Assembly: GCF_026745355.1 (NCBI RefSeq) | Contig: NC_079203.1 | Coordinates: 40,050,492-40,114,491 of the forward strand | Direction: 5' to 3' | DNA length: 64,000 bases | Source: Beta vulgaris subsp. vulgaris | Lineage: Eukaryota; Streptophyta; Magnoliopsida; Caryophyllales; Amaranthaceae | Shown: piece by piece, positions 1-11,500 of the stretch | How positions within the stretch are numbered: the first letter of the stretch is position 1 | How the letters are laid out: each line of letters starts with the position of its first letter | The notes under the pieces: generated by a model | What the model was told of the DNA's origin: nothing | The model's input: the letters and a program-made list of their open reading frames with translations, nothing else | Databases searched by the model: none | Translations under genes and position numbers: made by a program

Positions 1-518
1 CAGAGGCAGAGGCAGAGGCAAAGGAAGGGGCCGTTAAAACCTGGCGCGCATGAAACAATTGATGTTGGAGCGGTTTTTACCGGAGGATTATGAGCAGATT
101 CTGTATAAGATGTATATAGAATGCGTCCAGGGGAAGAGGAGTGTGACGGAGTATACAGCGGAGTTCCTGCGTTTTCTGAGCGTAATGATTTAGGGGAATC
201 CGAAAATCAGAAGGTGGCTCGGTAATAGTGGGTTGAAGAATTCTCTGCAAGAGAAGATGAGTTTGCAAACTGTGTGGACTGTGGCTGAGGCATCCAATCT
301 GGCGTTAAAGGCGGAGCAAATAGAGAAATCCCCTAGAAATTTCTCATCATTCAAAAGGTATTCAGCCCAGAGTAGCTTTGAATTTAAAGTGAGAAGGAGA
401 AGGGTGCATAAACAAGGAGTCTGGGTCTGCACCAAAAGTCGCCCCTAGTAGTGCACCACAAGGAAAAGCCCCTGCCCAAAAACAAAATAATCCTTATGCC
501 AGGCCAAGTGGGGACACT

Positions 519-560
519 TGCTATCGTTGTAATGGCAAGGGTCATAGATCCAATGTCTGT
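519..560 (+). other. Gag CCHC zinc knuckle
   Basis: Translation gives CYRCNGKGHRSNVC, a CX2CX4HX4C retroviral-type zinc knuckle, which binds the element's RNA in the nucleocapsid. It sits between the gag remnant and the protease-like segment, where it is expected in Ty3/gypsy elements. Confidence 0.88.
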
Positions 561-1420
561 CCAACTCGGAGAGTAACTGCTGTTTTAGAAGGGGGAGAAG
601 ATGGAGAGGAGTTTGAAGGAGAAAATGATGAGTATGCAGTGCGGAGTTTGCTGAGGAAGAGTCTGAGGATCGAGTTAACTTTGTGTTACAAAGGGTCTGT
701 TAGCTTCTAAAGAGGAGGGCCAGCGTAAGAACCTGTTTAAAACTCATTGTTCTATTCAGAACAAAGTCTGTAACCTGATTGTGGATAATGGTAGTACGGA
801 GAATCTGGTGTCCCAGAAGCTAGTGGAGTATTTGAAGCTGTCCACAACACCACATGAGAAACCCTACGCTTGGGTTGGGTCAGCAAGGGTTCTAAGTTCG
901 CGTGACAATGACTTGCAGAGTTCCCATCTCCATAGGGAAACACTACAAAGATGAGGTAATATGTGATGTTCTTGATATGGATGTGTGTCATATTTTACTT
1001 GGTAGGCCTTGGCAGTTTGATAATGATATTACTTATCGGGGAAGGGATAATGTGATGATGTTTACTTGGGGTTCCCATAAAATTGCAATGGCTCCTGTTT
1101 TGAATTTTGATGATAAGGCTGTGGGAAAGAAAACCAGTTTCTTAGTAATGACTTATAATGATAAGGAACTTGATGATGCTGTGAAAGAAACTGAACTTTT
1201 CTGTCCAATAGTAGTTAAAGGGTTGTTAGGGGCTGTAAAAGAAGAGAACCCTATTCCTGCTGAAGTTTCGGAGATATTAGAGGGTTTAAGGAGTTGATTG
1301 CTGATGATTACCAAAGAGCTACCCCCATGCGTGACATACAACACCACATTGATCTGATTCCTGGTTGTAGCCTACCAAACCTTCCCCACTATCGTATGAG
1401 TCCCAAGGAAGAATGAGATC

Positions 1421-2195
1421 TTGAGAGAGCAGATTGAGGATTTGTTGCAAAAGGGGTTCATTCGGGAGAGTATGAGTCCATGTGCAGTTCCTGTTCTTTT
1501 AGTCCCTAAGAAAGGAAATCAGTGGCGGATGTGTGTTGACAGCAGGGCCATCAATAAGATAACTATCAAGTATCGCTTCCCTATCCCTCGACTGGAGATA
1601 TGCTTGATGATTGGCAGGAGCTAAGGTGTTTTCGAAGATAGATCTGCGAAGTGGGTACACATCAGATTCGTATTCGACCTGGAGATGAGTGGAAGACAGC
1701 TTTAAGAGCAAGGAGGGGTTGTATGAGTGGTTGGTAATGCCTTTGGTTTATCAACGCACCTAGTACTTTATGCGCTTGATGAACCAAGTTCTTCGTCCTT
1801 TTACTGGTTCTTTTGTTGTTGTGTATTTTGATGATATTCTGATTTACAGCAAGGACAAGAAAGATCACCTGGAGCATGTGGCTCAGGTGCTGCAGGTGTT
1901 GCAGGAAAATAAGTTGTACATTGATCTGAAGAAGTGCACGTTTTGTACCAGCAAATTACTCTTCCTGGGTTTTGTTGTTGGTGCCGAGGGAATTCAGGTG
2001 GATGAGGAGAAGGTGAGCGCAATCCGGGATTGGCCTACACCTACATCAGTGACGGAAGTTCGTAGCTTTCATGGCCTAGCAACTTTCTACAGGAGATTTA
2101 TTCGGGATTTCAGTACCATAACCGCACCAATCACAGAATGTTTGAAGAAGGGGAAGTTTCAGTGGGGAGATGAGCAGGAAAAGAGTTTTCTCTGA
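1421..2195 (+). pseudogene. Reverse transcriptase domain of the chromovirus (frame-broken)
   Basis: The first half carries the fingers-region motif [14 protein letters not shown] and the [10 protein letters not shown] block. A frame break at about 1620-1770 destroys the middle. The second half carries [13 protein letters not shown] with the catalytic aspartate pair, then the C-terminal RT motifs ([26 protein letters not shown]). It copied the element's RNA into DNA when intact. It is continuous with the RNase H downstream, separated by a frame change at about 2195. Confidence 0.88.
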
Positions 2196-2208
2196 TTAAA
2201 ACCAAACT

Positions 2209-2799
2209 TTGAGTGCACCGGTATTAGCACTCCCTGATTTTGATAAGGTGTTTCAAGTTGAATGTGATGCTAGTGGGGTCGGTATTGGAGCAGTTCTGTC
2301 ACAAGAGAAGAGGCCTGTGGCTTATTTCAGTGAAAAGTTGAGTGATGCTAGGCAGAAGCGGAGTACGTATGACCAGGAGTTTTATGCAGTGTTTAGGGCA
2401 TTGCGGCAGTGGGAGCACTATCCAGTGCAGAGGGAGTTCATTCTGCTCACTGATCACCAGGCACTAAAGTTCCTCCACAGCCAAAAGGTGATCAATAAGA
2501 TGCATGCTCGGTGGGTGAGTTTTCTGCAGAAATTCCCTTTCATTATACAACATAAATCTGGTGTGCAGAATAAGGTGGCAGATGCATTGAGTAGGAGAGC
2601 TTCCTTACTCATCACATTAGCTCAGGAGATTGTGGGTTTTGAGTGTTTAAAGGAGTTGTATGAGGATGATGCGGAGTTTAAGGAGTTTGGGCAAAGTGCA
2701 GCAAGGGGCAGCCTAGTGCAGATTTTCACATTCGAGGAGGGTACCTTTTTAGAGGTGATCAGTTGTGCATTCCTTGTTCGTCCCTACGCGAGAAATTGA
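2209..2799 (+). pseudogene. RNase H domain of the chromovirus
   Basis: The segment begins with the [20 protein letters not shown] connection typical of Ty3/gypsy RNase H. It continues through SYD-like [23 protein letters not shown] and ends near VADALSRR. The Asp (ECDAS), Glu (QEFYAV) and Asp (TDH) catalytic positions are present. The frame ends with fusion into the integrase region in another frame. Confidence 0.85.
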
Positions 2800-3951
2800 T
2801 CAAAGATCTTCATGGAGGTGGTCTTGGAGGACATTTGGGGAGGGATAAAACTATTGCTGGGTTAGAAGAGCGGTTTTATTGGCCTCACATGAGAAGGGAT
2901 GCTGGTATTGTTGTTCGTCGCTGTTATGTGTGTCAAGTCTCCAAAGGTCAGTCTCAAAATACTGGTCTTTATATGCCTTTGCCAGTTCCTGATGATATTT
3001 GGCAAGATCTGGCCATGGATTTTGTTTTGGGGTTGCCTCGTACTCAACGAGGATGGATCTGTTTTTGTGGTGGTTGATCGTTTTTCGAAGATGTCTCATT
3101 TCATTGCATGTAAGAATACAGCTGATGCTTCGAATGTGGCTAAGCTTTTCTTTAGGGAGGTGGTCAGACTTCATGGTGTTCCTACCTCTATCACTTCGGA
3201 TAGGGACACTAAGTTTCTTAGCCATTTTTGGATAACTCTTTGGAGACTGTTTGGGACAGCACTGAATAGGAGTTCAACAGCTCATCCACAGACATATGGG
3301 CAGACTGAAGTCATTAACAGGACGTTGGGGAATATGATTCGTAGTGTATGTGTTGATAAACCAAAGCAGTGGGACTTGGCTTTGCCTCAGGTAGAGTTTG
3401 CTTACAACAGTGTTGTGCATTCGGCCATAGGGAGATTACCCTTTTCTGTGGTCTACACTTCTGTCCCTAGGCATGTGGTGGATCTGATTAAGCTTCCTAA
3501 GGGGCCGGGAGTTAGTGTGGCAGCTGGGAACATGGCAGAGGAGATTGTTGCTGTTAAGGAGGCTGTGAAGGCTAAAATGTATGCTACTGGGCAGAAGAAT
3601 AAAGCTGCTGCTGATAAACACAGGCTAGTAAAGGTTTTCAGTGTGGGTGATGAGGTGATGGTGTTTTTGCGGAAGGAGAGGTTCCCTGTTGGTACCTACA
3701 ATAAACTGAAACCACACAAGTATGGGCCATTCAAAGTGACGCGCAAGATTAATGACAATGCATATGTGGTCGCTCTGCCGGATGATATGAACATTTCCAA
3801 CACGTTCAATGTGGCTGACATTTATGAGTACCATGCAGATCAAGCCCTTTATGGTGATACGAACTCGGGGTCGAGTTCTTTAGAGGTGGAGGAGACTGAC
3901 GTAGGCAGACTAGTGGAAAAGTTCGAAAAGGATTTGCGAAAAAAGGCCTGA
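2763..3951 (+). pseudogene. Integrase of the chromovirus (one frameshift)
   Basis: The N-terminal zinc-binding part has GGHLGRDKT and CYVCQVSKG; the catalytic core has VVDRFSK, a SDRDTKF aspartate block and QTEVINRTL with the catalytic glutamate. A frameshift near 3055 separates the zinc finger (frame ending at 3077) from the core (open to 3951). The usual TDGQTE block reads TYGQTE here, so one conserved but non-catalytic aspartate is changed. The C-terminal region has GTYNKLKP and [10 protein letters not shown], then about 40 extra residues rich in Ser and Glu before the stop. Confidence 0.87.
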
Positions 3952-4400
3952 ACTGTTTTGCGGAAAATGGGCCGACGGAGTCCGATTGACTATTGTAATA
4001 CCTTTTCGGAAGCGGAACGGTCCAACGAGTCAAACTCACTGCTATGCTGTGATGGATAGGCGTTTTAGGCCATCCGGGTCCGTTTAAGGCCCGAAATCAG
4101 CTTTTTAATTATTTCCGAATTTAATTATTTCCTTAATTTCGTTTTAGGGTTTTGCTTAACGTATTTAAACATTATTAGGTCAATGTTTGGAGGCAATTTT
4201 TGACTTTTAATAATATCACAGAGTTTATACTCTTTCTGGTGGATTACGGAGTTTTTACAGATTCATCGCTTGTGAATCTGCTTGTTCTTAATTCGAGATT
4301 AGTGCTTGCTAATCTCCATAGTTTCCGACTGCGTCAATTTACCATTACATTTTTCATCTTTAATTCATCTTCAAAGTCCTTCTACCTATAAGGTAACTAA
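3952..4400 (+). repeat. Probable 3' LTR or 3' untranslated region of the chromovirus
   Basis: This follows directly after the integrase stop and has no coding potential. A TATA-like GTATTTAAAC lies near 4160 and a T-rich stretch follows, as in an LTR promoter. The 5' LTR is outside the window, so the borders cannot be set by comparison. Confidence 0.4.
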
Positions 4401-4574
4401 GTTTGCTTTTATTTTTTAGTTAACTTCTTTTACATTTTTCTTTATTCATTTTGAAGAATCCTTTATTTTTTAAACACGTCTACCAGTATTGTGATTCAAA
4501 CATATAAAACTTAATCTTTTTTTTTAAAAAAAAAAACATCGTACTAATATGCTATGGATTTATAAGTTTTAGTA

Positions 4575-4799
4575 TCAAACTCGTTTCAAGCTCGAACTCG
4601 AACTCGTTTCAAGCTCGAACTCGAACTCGAACTCGTTTCAAGCTTTTTGGTCATGTGATATAGCTCTATTTTTTATAGAAGAAATTCTTTACTTTGCTAT
4701 CTGGTCATTTTATATACTTTTATTCATTTTTTTAAAAAAGAAAAGTACAAGTATTTTTATAGAAAAAAATAAAGTTAAAATTTCTTAAAAAAATTAAAA

Positions 4800-4875
<76 letters not shown>

Positions 4876-5031
4876 ATCGAGTATCTCACGTGTTTCTCAA
4901 GTCGAGTATTGAGTTACTCGACTCGACTCGTTAACCTGCCGAGTCGAGTTCGAGCTCGAGTCGAGCTTTGACCGAGCTGAGTTCGAGTAGCTCACGAGAT
5001 GTCTCAACTCATTGCCAGCCCTATTTAGGTA
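4575..5031 (-). mobile_element. hAT-like remnant with CTCGAACTCGA repeats and TA tract
   Basis: Read on the minus strand it starts TAGGGCTGGCAATGAG, a terminus often seen in plant hAT non-autonomous elements. It continues with CTCGA/GAACTCGA-rich sequence, a long TA run (4801-4870), and ends near tandem copies of a TCGAACTCGAAC-type unit at 4577-4650. No matching second terminus or target-site duplication was found, so the element is probably truncated. Confidence 0.45.
4800..4870. repeat. (TA)n microsatellite, about 70 bp
   Basis: An uninterrupted run of about 35 TA units lies inside the hAT-like remnant. It is expected to be length-variable and prone to assembly error. Confidence 0.97.
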
Positions 5032-6149
5032 TAATTGAAATGAAAAAAGACATACTTCCGTGTTCTTATTTTGTTACTACATCCCCTCAAAAAAATTATT
5101 ACTACATATTATTTGCAGTTCACTTCAAAAGAAACTGAAAAAGAAGTTATATCTTAAAAATAAGTGGTCTCCACTAATATGTGATGAAGTAGATATGTGA
5201 AAGAAATATATTATTAAATTTGGTTATGTACAGATTAAAAGTAGATTAATATAAGAGGAGATTATAGTGATTATAAATGAAAAAAGTATGAGTTAACGGT
5301 TAAGGAATGAAAACATATATTTAGCTAAAACTTAATAAACTACAATATACATCACAAACAAATTGAAAAAACAGTATGTTTATTTCTACAAGCATTAACC
5401 ATACTTACAAAATGATGTATTTATTTAAGATATGTTATTTACAAATAACATCAAGTTATGGAGTTTATATTACACAAAATATAAACTAAAATTACATTTA
5501 TGAATTATAATTAAAATGATTATGCTAAAATAATTAGACCATGAATTGACTAATTGCTTACCTTGGAGGACCGTGTGCGATGGCGCACAATCCAACAACT
5601 AGTTACTTAAAATTACAAAAAAATAATGTCCTTGGGGTTCCAACTCTTCTTCTGGTTAATTAATTTATTTTTTTATTATAAACTCATAATGTTTAAAAGT
5701 GGATTAATCCTTGCTTAACTCATCCAATTTACTTGTTAGTTTGTGTACCTAACTTTGTCTTCTAGCCACCTTAATATTTCATCACTTCCTTTATTTTTCA
5801 ATTTAGAAAATAAAAAAGAAGTATTAGATATTCATACTATACAAATACATAATCTCCACATTTGCACCGGTTTACTAACGGAGTACGGGAGTATTAATGA
5901 ATGTGACGGAGTAGTAATGAAGGTGGCCCTGTGACGGAGTAGTAATGAAGGTGGCCCTACGACAACGAGTGTAATAGAAAGCAATCGTTCCTCTTTATTT
6001 AGAATTTTGAGTAAGAAATTGTTAGGCGCATCGCGCATACCATTTACCTCTATGTCAATTTTGTCGTGTTTGCGGACTTTTCATCTCCACATATTCCATT
6101 AATCAACTTATCGTCATTATTGGAACTCAATTAGAAATATTAACATAAA
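5032..6149. other. AT-rich intergenic stretch, no gene seen
   Basis: No open frame with recognisable domains. The only structure noted is a 28 bp perfect tandem duplication at 5903-5958 (unit beginning GTGACGGAGTAGTAATG). Confidence 0.6.
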
Positions 6150-6740
6150 TAATCTTAACACATGGATTCATTTGGAGCGTCCATGTGTCCCTGGCAGGCA
6201 AATAAAAGTACAAGGTAAAAAAGAGATAGCTGAAGTGCAAATTCCAATTCACGGAAGTACCAGCCCATCTTTTTGGCATGTCATGTACTTAGGCCCAGAG
6301 CCCTAAAAGGACACCTGCATATGATTGGATGATGTGTACCTTCCAATCATCGCCTGTCACGTGTCATGTTTCCATTGCTTAGCCAACCAGTGCTCTTGAA
6401 TTAGGGTGACCTCAAGTTACATCAATTACTCTAAACACTATAAATAGTCATTAAAATCAAGAGAAAGGTACGTTTTTCAGAGCATTGAACTATTACTCTA
6501 TCACAATTCTCTCTCTACTTTCTCTCTTTACACTTTCCTTATTACTCCTGATACCTGACTTAATTATATAAGCTTCGGAGGGAGAGCCACCATCTAAACC
6601 TTCAGGGTGGGTCCCTTTTTGTAGGTTCGAAAACGAAGCTCAGGCTCGGGATCTTTTGACCAGGATTTGTTGCACAAGTCTCCTTTTGAGGAACCTGTCG
6701 TGGAAAAGCAGTATATTTACTAGTAAAGCATTGCGTAACA
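6150..6740 (+). repeat. 5' LTR of a Tat-type gypsy element (diverged copy)
   Basis: It aligns by eye with the LTR at 57668-58297. Shared features are an AGGCCCA block, CACGTGTCA, TTAGGGTGACxTCAAG, the promoter TATAAATA (6439-6446), a CTCTCTCTACTTTCTCTC transcript-leader stretch, AAGCTTCGGAGGG, GGGTGGGTCCCTTTTTG and GTTGCACAAGTCTCC, ending GCGTAACA. The 5' boundary is blurred by divergence. A primer-binding-like sequence follows immediately, so this is the upstream LTR. Confidence 0.72.
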
Positions 6741-6742
6741 TT

Positions 6743-6760
6743 TATCGCCGTCTATGGGAA
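6743..6760 (+). other. Candidate primer binding site
   Basis: The sequence TATCGCCGTCTATGGGAA follows the LTR end by two bases. It resembles the TGGCGCCGTCTGTGGG-type sites seen after the 5' LTR in many plant Tat-lineage elements, with two or three substitutions. Its position supports the LTR boundary. Confidence 0.5.
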
Positions 6761-6764
6761 GACG

Positions 6765-7376
6765 CAACAATGCCTGACTGTCACTCATCCAATGTAGCAA
6801 GAAACAGAAGTTTTGAGGTTCAAGTAGAGGATACGGTGGATGATGAAAGGCCACCGCGATGAAGGGATAAGCTTCCGACTATTGTCAACCTTCCTGGACG
6901 AAGTCGAGTGCCTGTCATTCAGGAGAACCTTGAGCGTCCTGTGACTGCTTCCCATCTAGAGAACGTCTTGAATGATTTTCAGACTAAGATGGTTGCGGTC
7001 CTTCAGGAGGAAATCAAGAGCAATATGCTATTTTTTCAAGTAAACTCGGATCCAGCTGTTGTCAACCCTCTTAAGGGGCATTATCAGAAGGGCCACCCAA
7101 GTCCAAGTCGACCTGCTCGTCAGGAACTATCTAAGACGCTCGCCAAAGAAAAGCATCCAGAAGTTAGTGAGCAACGAAGGAAGATGGACTGGAAGTTGGT
7201 AGTCCGAACTCAATATAACGTAGCAGTAGACTACTTTACTAAGTGGGTTGAAGCTGAAGCTATGCGGGGAATCACTACAAATGATGTCAAAGGTTTTATT
7301 TGGAAAAACATTATAACAAGATTCGGCATACCTCAGTCCATCGTCTTTGACAATGGACCACAATTTGAGACTCCTA
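6765..7376 (+). pseudogene. Tat-type gag N-terminus joined to integrase core by deletion
   Basis: After the LTR, an open stretch (frame 6908-7501) encodes a gag N-terminal region (IQENLERPVTASHLENVL, FQTKMVAVLQEEI). From about 7230 it jumps into the integrase core (AVDYFTKWVEAEAM, FDNGPQFETPRL). That core matches 50421-50580 almost residue for residue, so this is the same family with the whole pol region between gag and integrase lost. A small TIR element interrupts it at 7377. A non-functional derivative. Confidence 0.8.
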
Positions 7377-7736
7377 GGCTCCGTTTGGTAGGGTGTAAAA
7401 CGTTTTCCTGGAAAACAGTTTTCCTTTATTTTCTGTTTTACATTGTTTGGTTGGCAAAAGAATGTAAAATCATTTTTCCTTGGAGTAAAATACTCTTTTA
7501 ATGATGGAAAACCATTTTCCCTTTAAAATAAATGGAAAACTATTTTCCTTATCTCTCTTGTATGCTCCTCTCATTACCTCCTTACTGCCCCTTTCATTTC
7601 ACTTTCATTTCATCATTTTTCTTACATGGAACCAAACAACGGAAAACTAATTTTGGAATTGTGTTTTCCAATGTAAATTGTTTTCCATGAAAATCATTTT
7701 ACACTGAAAATATTTTACGCCCTACTAAATAGAGCC
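7377..7736. mobile_element. Small TIR element, MITE-like (GGCTCCGTTTGGTAGGG ends)
   Basis: The ends GGCTCCGTTTGGTAGGGTGT and (reversed) GGCTCTATTTAGTAGGGCGT form an imperfect inverted repeat of about 28 bp. They flank 360 bp containing runs of GGAAAAC/GTTTTCC. It interrupts the integrase frame of the Tat fragment exactly at 7376. Flanking CTA and TAA do not form a perfect target duplication, so the superfamily (PIF/Harbinger or hAT) is unresolved. Confidence 0.65.
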
Positions 7737-8358
7737 TAAAATAAAACACTTATTTTTCATCATATAGTTGTATATTCTATAATCATTGGCTAACCAATGA
7801 ATAGTATAACCCTCATAAATATATCGGCCGTGTGGCTTGGGTATGAGAGAATAACGACCTTCATGAGGAGCAATCGTGGAGCTTTTAACGAAAACCAATG
7901 AAAAATCGAGCAAAGATAAATGTGTTTAAGTGCTTAATGTATTTGATATGACTGAAACAGATCTAATAAGGTTCCAATTTCTTTTTCTTATAATTTCTCC
8001 GTAACATACATAATGCAACAATTGAATATTTTATATCTCAGACATAATCCTCAATCGTTGTATTCTTTCTATTACGAAGAGAGTATATAAAATGACTATT
8101 AGTTTCAAGCAGTATGGATAAAAAAGGTAGCTTTTCACCACACACGAAGAACATATGGGAGATAGAAGATCCTTGAAAAAAGAAGGGATCATAAACTAAA
8201 AACATCATGTAGAATAATACTAACATTCTTTGAAATATATAGTTCAAAACTACTTCAAGGGGGCTATAGCCACTGTTTAGCATTAAAATAAAACACTTAT
8301 TTTTCATCATATACTTGTATATTCTATCATCATTGGCTAACCAATGAATAGTATAACC
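7737..8358. repeat. Pair of 75 bp direct repeats around 472 bp
   Basis: Positions 7737-7811 and 8284-8358 match at 73 of 75 bases (both run from TAAAATAAAACACTTATTTT to GAATAGTATAACC). They are not LTR-like, since they lack TG..CA ends. The 472 bp between them has no recognisable coding content. Confidence 0.85.
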
Positions 8359-8591
8359 TGATTGTTCTGGACATCCTAATTCCTAAGAATAAACCCACCA
8401 TCCACAAAGAAATCCATCCTAAGAAACCTAATATGAAGAAATATTTGTCTTAGTTACATCATAATAATGAATATCAATCTATAGCTAGCCATGAACACGA
8501 TTGTTGCGGCCAAGGCTGTAGCCTGTAGCAGTGGTGGCGGTGATCGTGATAGTGCTGCTGATGGTGGTGGGGATGGCTATTGAGGCAGCAA
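8359..8591. other. 3' flank of the MYB gene
   Basis: Non-coding sequence lying downstream of the minus-strand MYB stop codon. No clear polyadenylation signal or repeat was picked out. Confidence 0.4.
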
Positions 8592-11500
8592 CTAACAATG
8601 GTGGGGCAGTGGCGGCGGTCGCGGCTGATATTGGCTTTGAGAAATGCTGTTGCTCACTTGCTCACAATGTACAACTTGAGGCGTTTGAACTTGGTAGTTT
8701 GGAGAAATACTATTATTGTTGTTGTTCACTTGTTCACAATAATGTACAACTTGAGGCATTTGAAGTTGGTAGTTTGGAGAAATACTATTATTGTTGTTGT
8801 TCACTTGTTCATTACTATGCTCTTGCTTAATCTCTATTCCTGCTGGTGGTTGTTCGACGTGAGATTTCGATCGAAGCTTATCAAATATATGAGTAGGAAG
8901 AAGGCCTTTTTTGTGGAGCTTTTGCAAAGCTGCATCATCGTTTACAGTAATATCATGGATGCTTGATCTCTTTCGTTTCTTTATATTTTCTGGGTCATTG
9001 CGATCAAAGTACTTTTGAGCATGACTAGCAACTTGAGTTGGTGACCTTGTTACTACGAAGTCCCTTGCAATGCTTTTCCAGTCACTCTTGGTATAATATT
9101 TCAAGCCTACTAAAAACAACCTACATAGCAAAATTTGACTTTTATTTCAGATCAATTCTTTCATTATATATCTCGTAATTAATAGATAGACAAAATGTAT
9201 ACATGACACATTATTATACTACGAGACACTAAGTATACAACATATCATTTTATGTCAGCCGCTCATTCCTATTGCTTTATTCACATGTGCAAAAGGAAAA
9301 ATATTTACAAGAGTGTTATATACTACCTCTGTTTTTTTTAGTTGTAACGATTAGACATTTTCTACTCACACTTTATGTCTAATCGTTGCAACTAAAAAAA
9401 CAGAGGTAGTATTAGTTAGACGGTAACAAAACCCCATAATTGGTTGCCCTCCAATTAAGGGATAACCCTATAATGACTTGAACTTTGGTTGTTTACAACC
9501 ACTGATATACTCGGAAACCATATCAAAAATAGCAAAACATAAGCCACTTCCTGTACTCAACAATACTAAGTTATAATTTTCTGTACACAAAAACGCCTTC
9601 TATGTTGGAATTATGATACCTTTAGTTCGATGTAATCGTGGTGCTGGGTACTAACAGTGGCAACTTTGTGTCATACTATTATAGTGTCAATGGTTATAGA
9701 GAGCTTAAAGTTCAAATAGTTGAAAATATTTTCACTACATGTTAATGTGTAGGCTAAAAGCAAGAATAACATGGAATAAGGTAGTAATTATATGAGCTAG
9801 TTTAGCTAACGTAACCTGACACGTAAAAAAGACTGACATATGAACAAATTTGGTCTTCGTACGTAGGAGGTTTACAAATTCCATCTTTTGTCACATAATT
9901 TTATGTTCCATTGATAAACGAGGCATAATACGAGGGTCATGATTCCTGTTGAAGGCCTAGTTGTACTCATTATAATAGATTAAGAAGATTAAAAAAGTAA
10001 TAATAAAAGTTATTTTATTAGTAACCTGACCCCTTATTCACAACCATGTTCAGAATTCTTCGTTAAACTGGTATGATCCTCCAACCAAAGCTTGCTTTGC
10101 CTTTGCATTGATGTACTCATTTTTTATTAGGAAAATTTGTCAAAAAAAACCTCTTAAGTGTTCAATTTTGCGAGAAAAAACCTTTTAAAACAATCTTTGC
10201 GAAAAAAAACCACGAACTTAATTTTTTTTGCAAGATGAAACCTATTTCCATTTTCCGGTGTAGTTTTTGAGATGCATAGGGGTGCTGCTGCAGTTACTGG
10301 AAATAGAGGGTTAAAGAAAGATAGAAGAGTCATCGCCGGAATTGAGAAAAAACGCACCGGAAAATGGGAATAGGTTTCTTCTTGCAAGAAAAATTAAGTT
10401 TGTGGTTTCTTTTTGCAAAGAATGTTTTATAAGGTTTTTTTTCGCAAAATTGAACCTTTAAAAGGTTTTTTTTGGCAAATTTTCCTTTTTATTATTATTG
10501 TTTTTACCACCCTGATTTGGCTACCACTAGATATCTAAAAATTAATCCACATAATAAGCAACTAATAAGAAGTGGCACGCAATATAAGGAATACGGAATA
10601 GTAAATCTAGACTCTAGTGCCTAAGAGTAGTAATTTATGATGTTTCTACCTCGATGCAATTAAGTTAATAAATCAGAAAGAACTCTAATAAAAATAAGAG
10701 AATCAACATATATACTTCCTCTATTTTTCATGGATTGCTCCTTTAATTTATTCACTGTGTCAATATTCTTCAAATTTTCTACAGAATCTTGTAGTTCAAG
10801 ACTCAACAGACACCTACCATATTTCTATCTGAAGATGTTATATGCATTCTAAATTCAATTATTGGAGTTAGCAACTGATTTTAATTAGTTTAAGACTTTT
10901 GATATGAAGTGGAAAATTTGGGATCAAGTTAATGTTTTTCCACTATATAACAAAAAAGTTGGCTAATTAAATCAAGTTCAAATTAAAAGTAGAATTTAAA
11001 AACACAAGGAATATCTCACTCACAGAATTATAACACTAAAAAAAACAAAAAGATACCATGTAGATAGTTTTATTTTTTGTGGGGTAAATAAGCGACTAAT
11101 CGCATGCGATTTGATCTGGTTTTGGGTACTACTCTACAAGACTTTACCAACTAAACTAGATAACATCTAGATGTAATGTAGATTGTGAACAAACACTACT
11201 CACCTTGTAAAATTATGAGCAGATAACATATGAGTATATAATATTGTTCTAATTAAGTCACCTAATAATAGGGTCATAGTGAAAAAAAAATCCAATTCCG
11301 GATGAAACAATGCTCTTTAATAAAATTCCTATACATCCTAATATTGATACTAATTTATTTGGCTAATTTTTACACAAATTACGTACCCGTTTTTTCTGTT
11401 TCTTTGACCTCCATAGATACATTATTCCTATACATCTTCATAACCCCTAAAGAATACCTAAGCATATAATAACCTTTTAACTTATTAATATGAAGATGAA

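Larger units (their letters stand above)
1..3951 (+). mobile_element. Ty3/gypsy chromovirus polyprotein, 5'-truncated and decayed
   Basis: This is the coding part of a Ty3/gypsy retrotransposon whose 5' LTR lies outside the window. Reading in order there is a gag remnant (about 1-450), a CCHC zinc knuckle (519-560), a protease-like stretch with VDNGS near 780, reverse transcriptase with the YFDD catalytic motif near 1825, RNase H (2209-2620), and integrase with an HHCC-like zinc finger and catalytic core (2763-3951). The reading frame is broken several times, for example at about 180, 1285, 1625, 2195 and 3060, so no full polyprotein can be made. The integrase C-terminus contains GTYNKLKP followed by [10 protein letters not shown], which I associate with chromoviruses, possibly the CRM clade. 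Domain order RT-RNase H-INT is the Ty3/gypsy order. Element identity is secure; the clade is an inference. Confidence 0.9.

Noticed and set aside
8038..8310. 90-codon open frame on the minus strand
   Set aside because: No recognisable motif, one end lies in a 75 bp direct repeat shared with another frame; likely chance.
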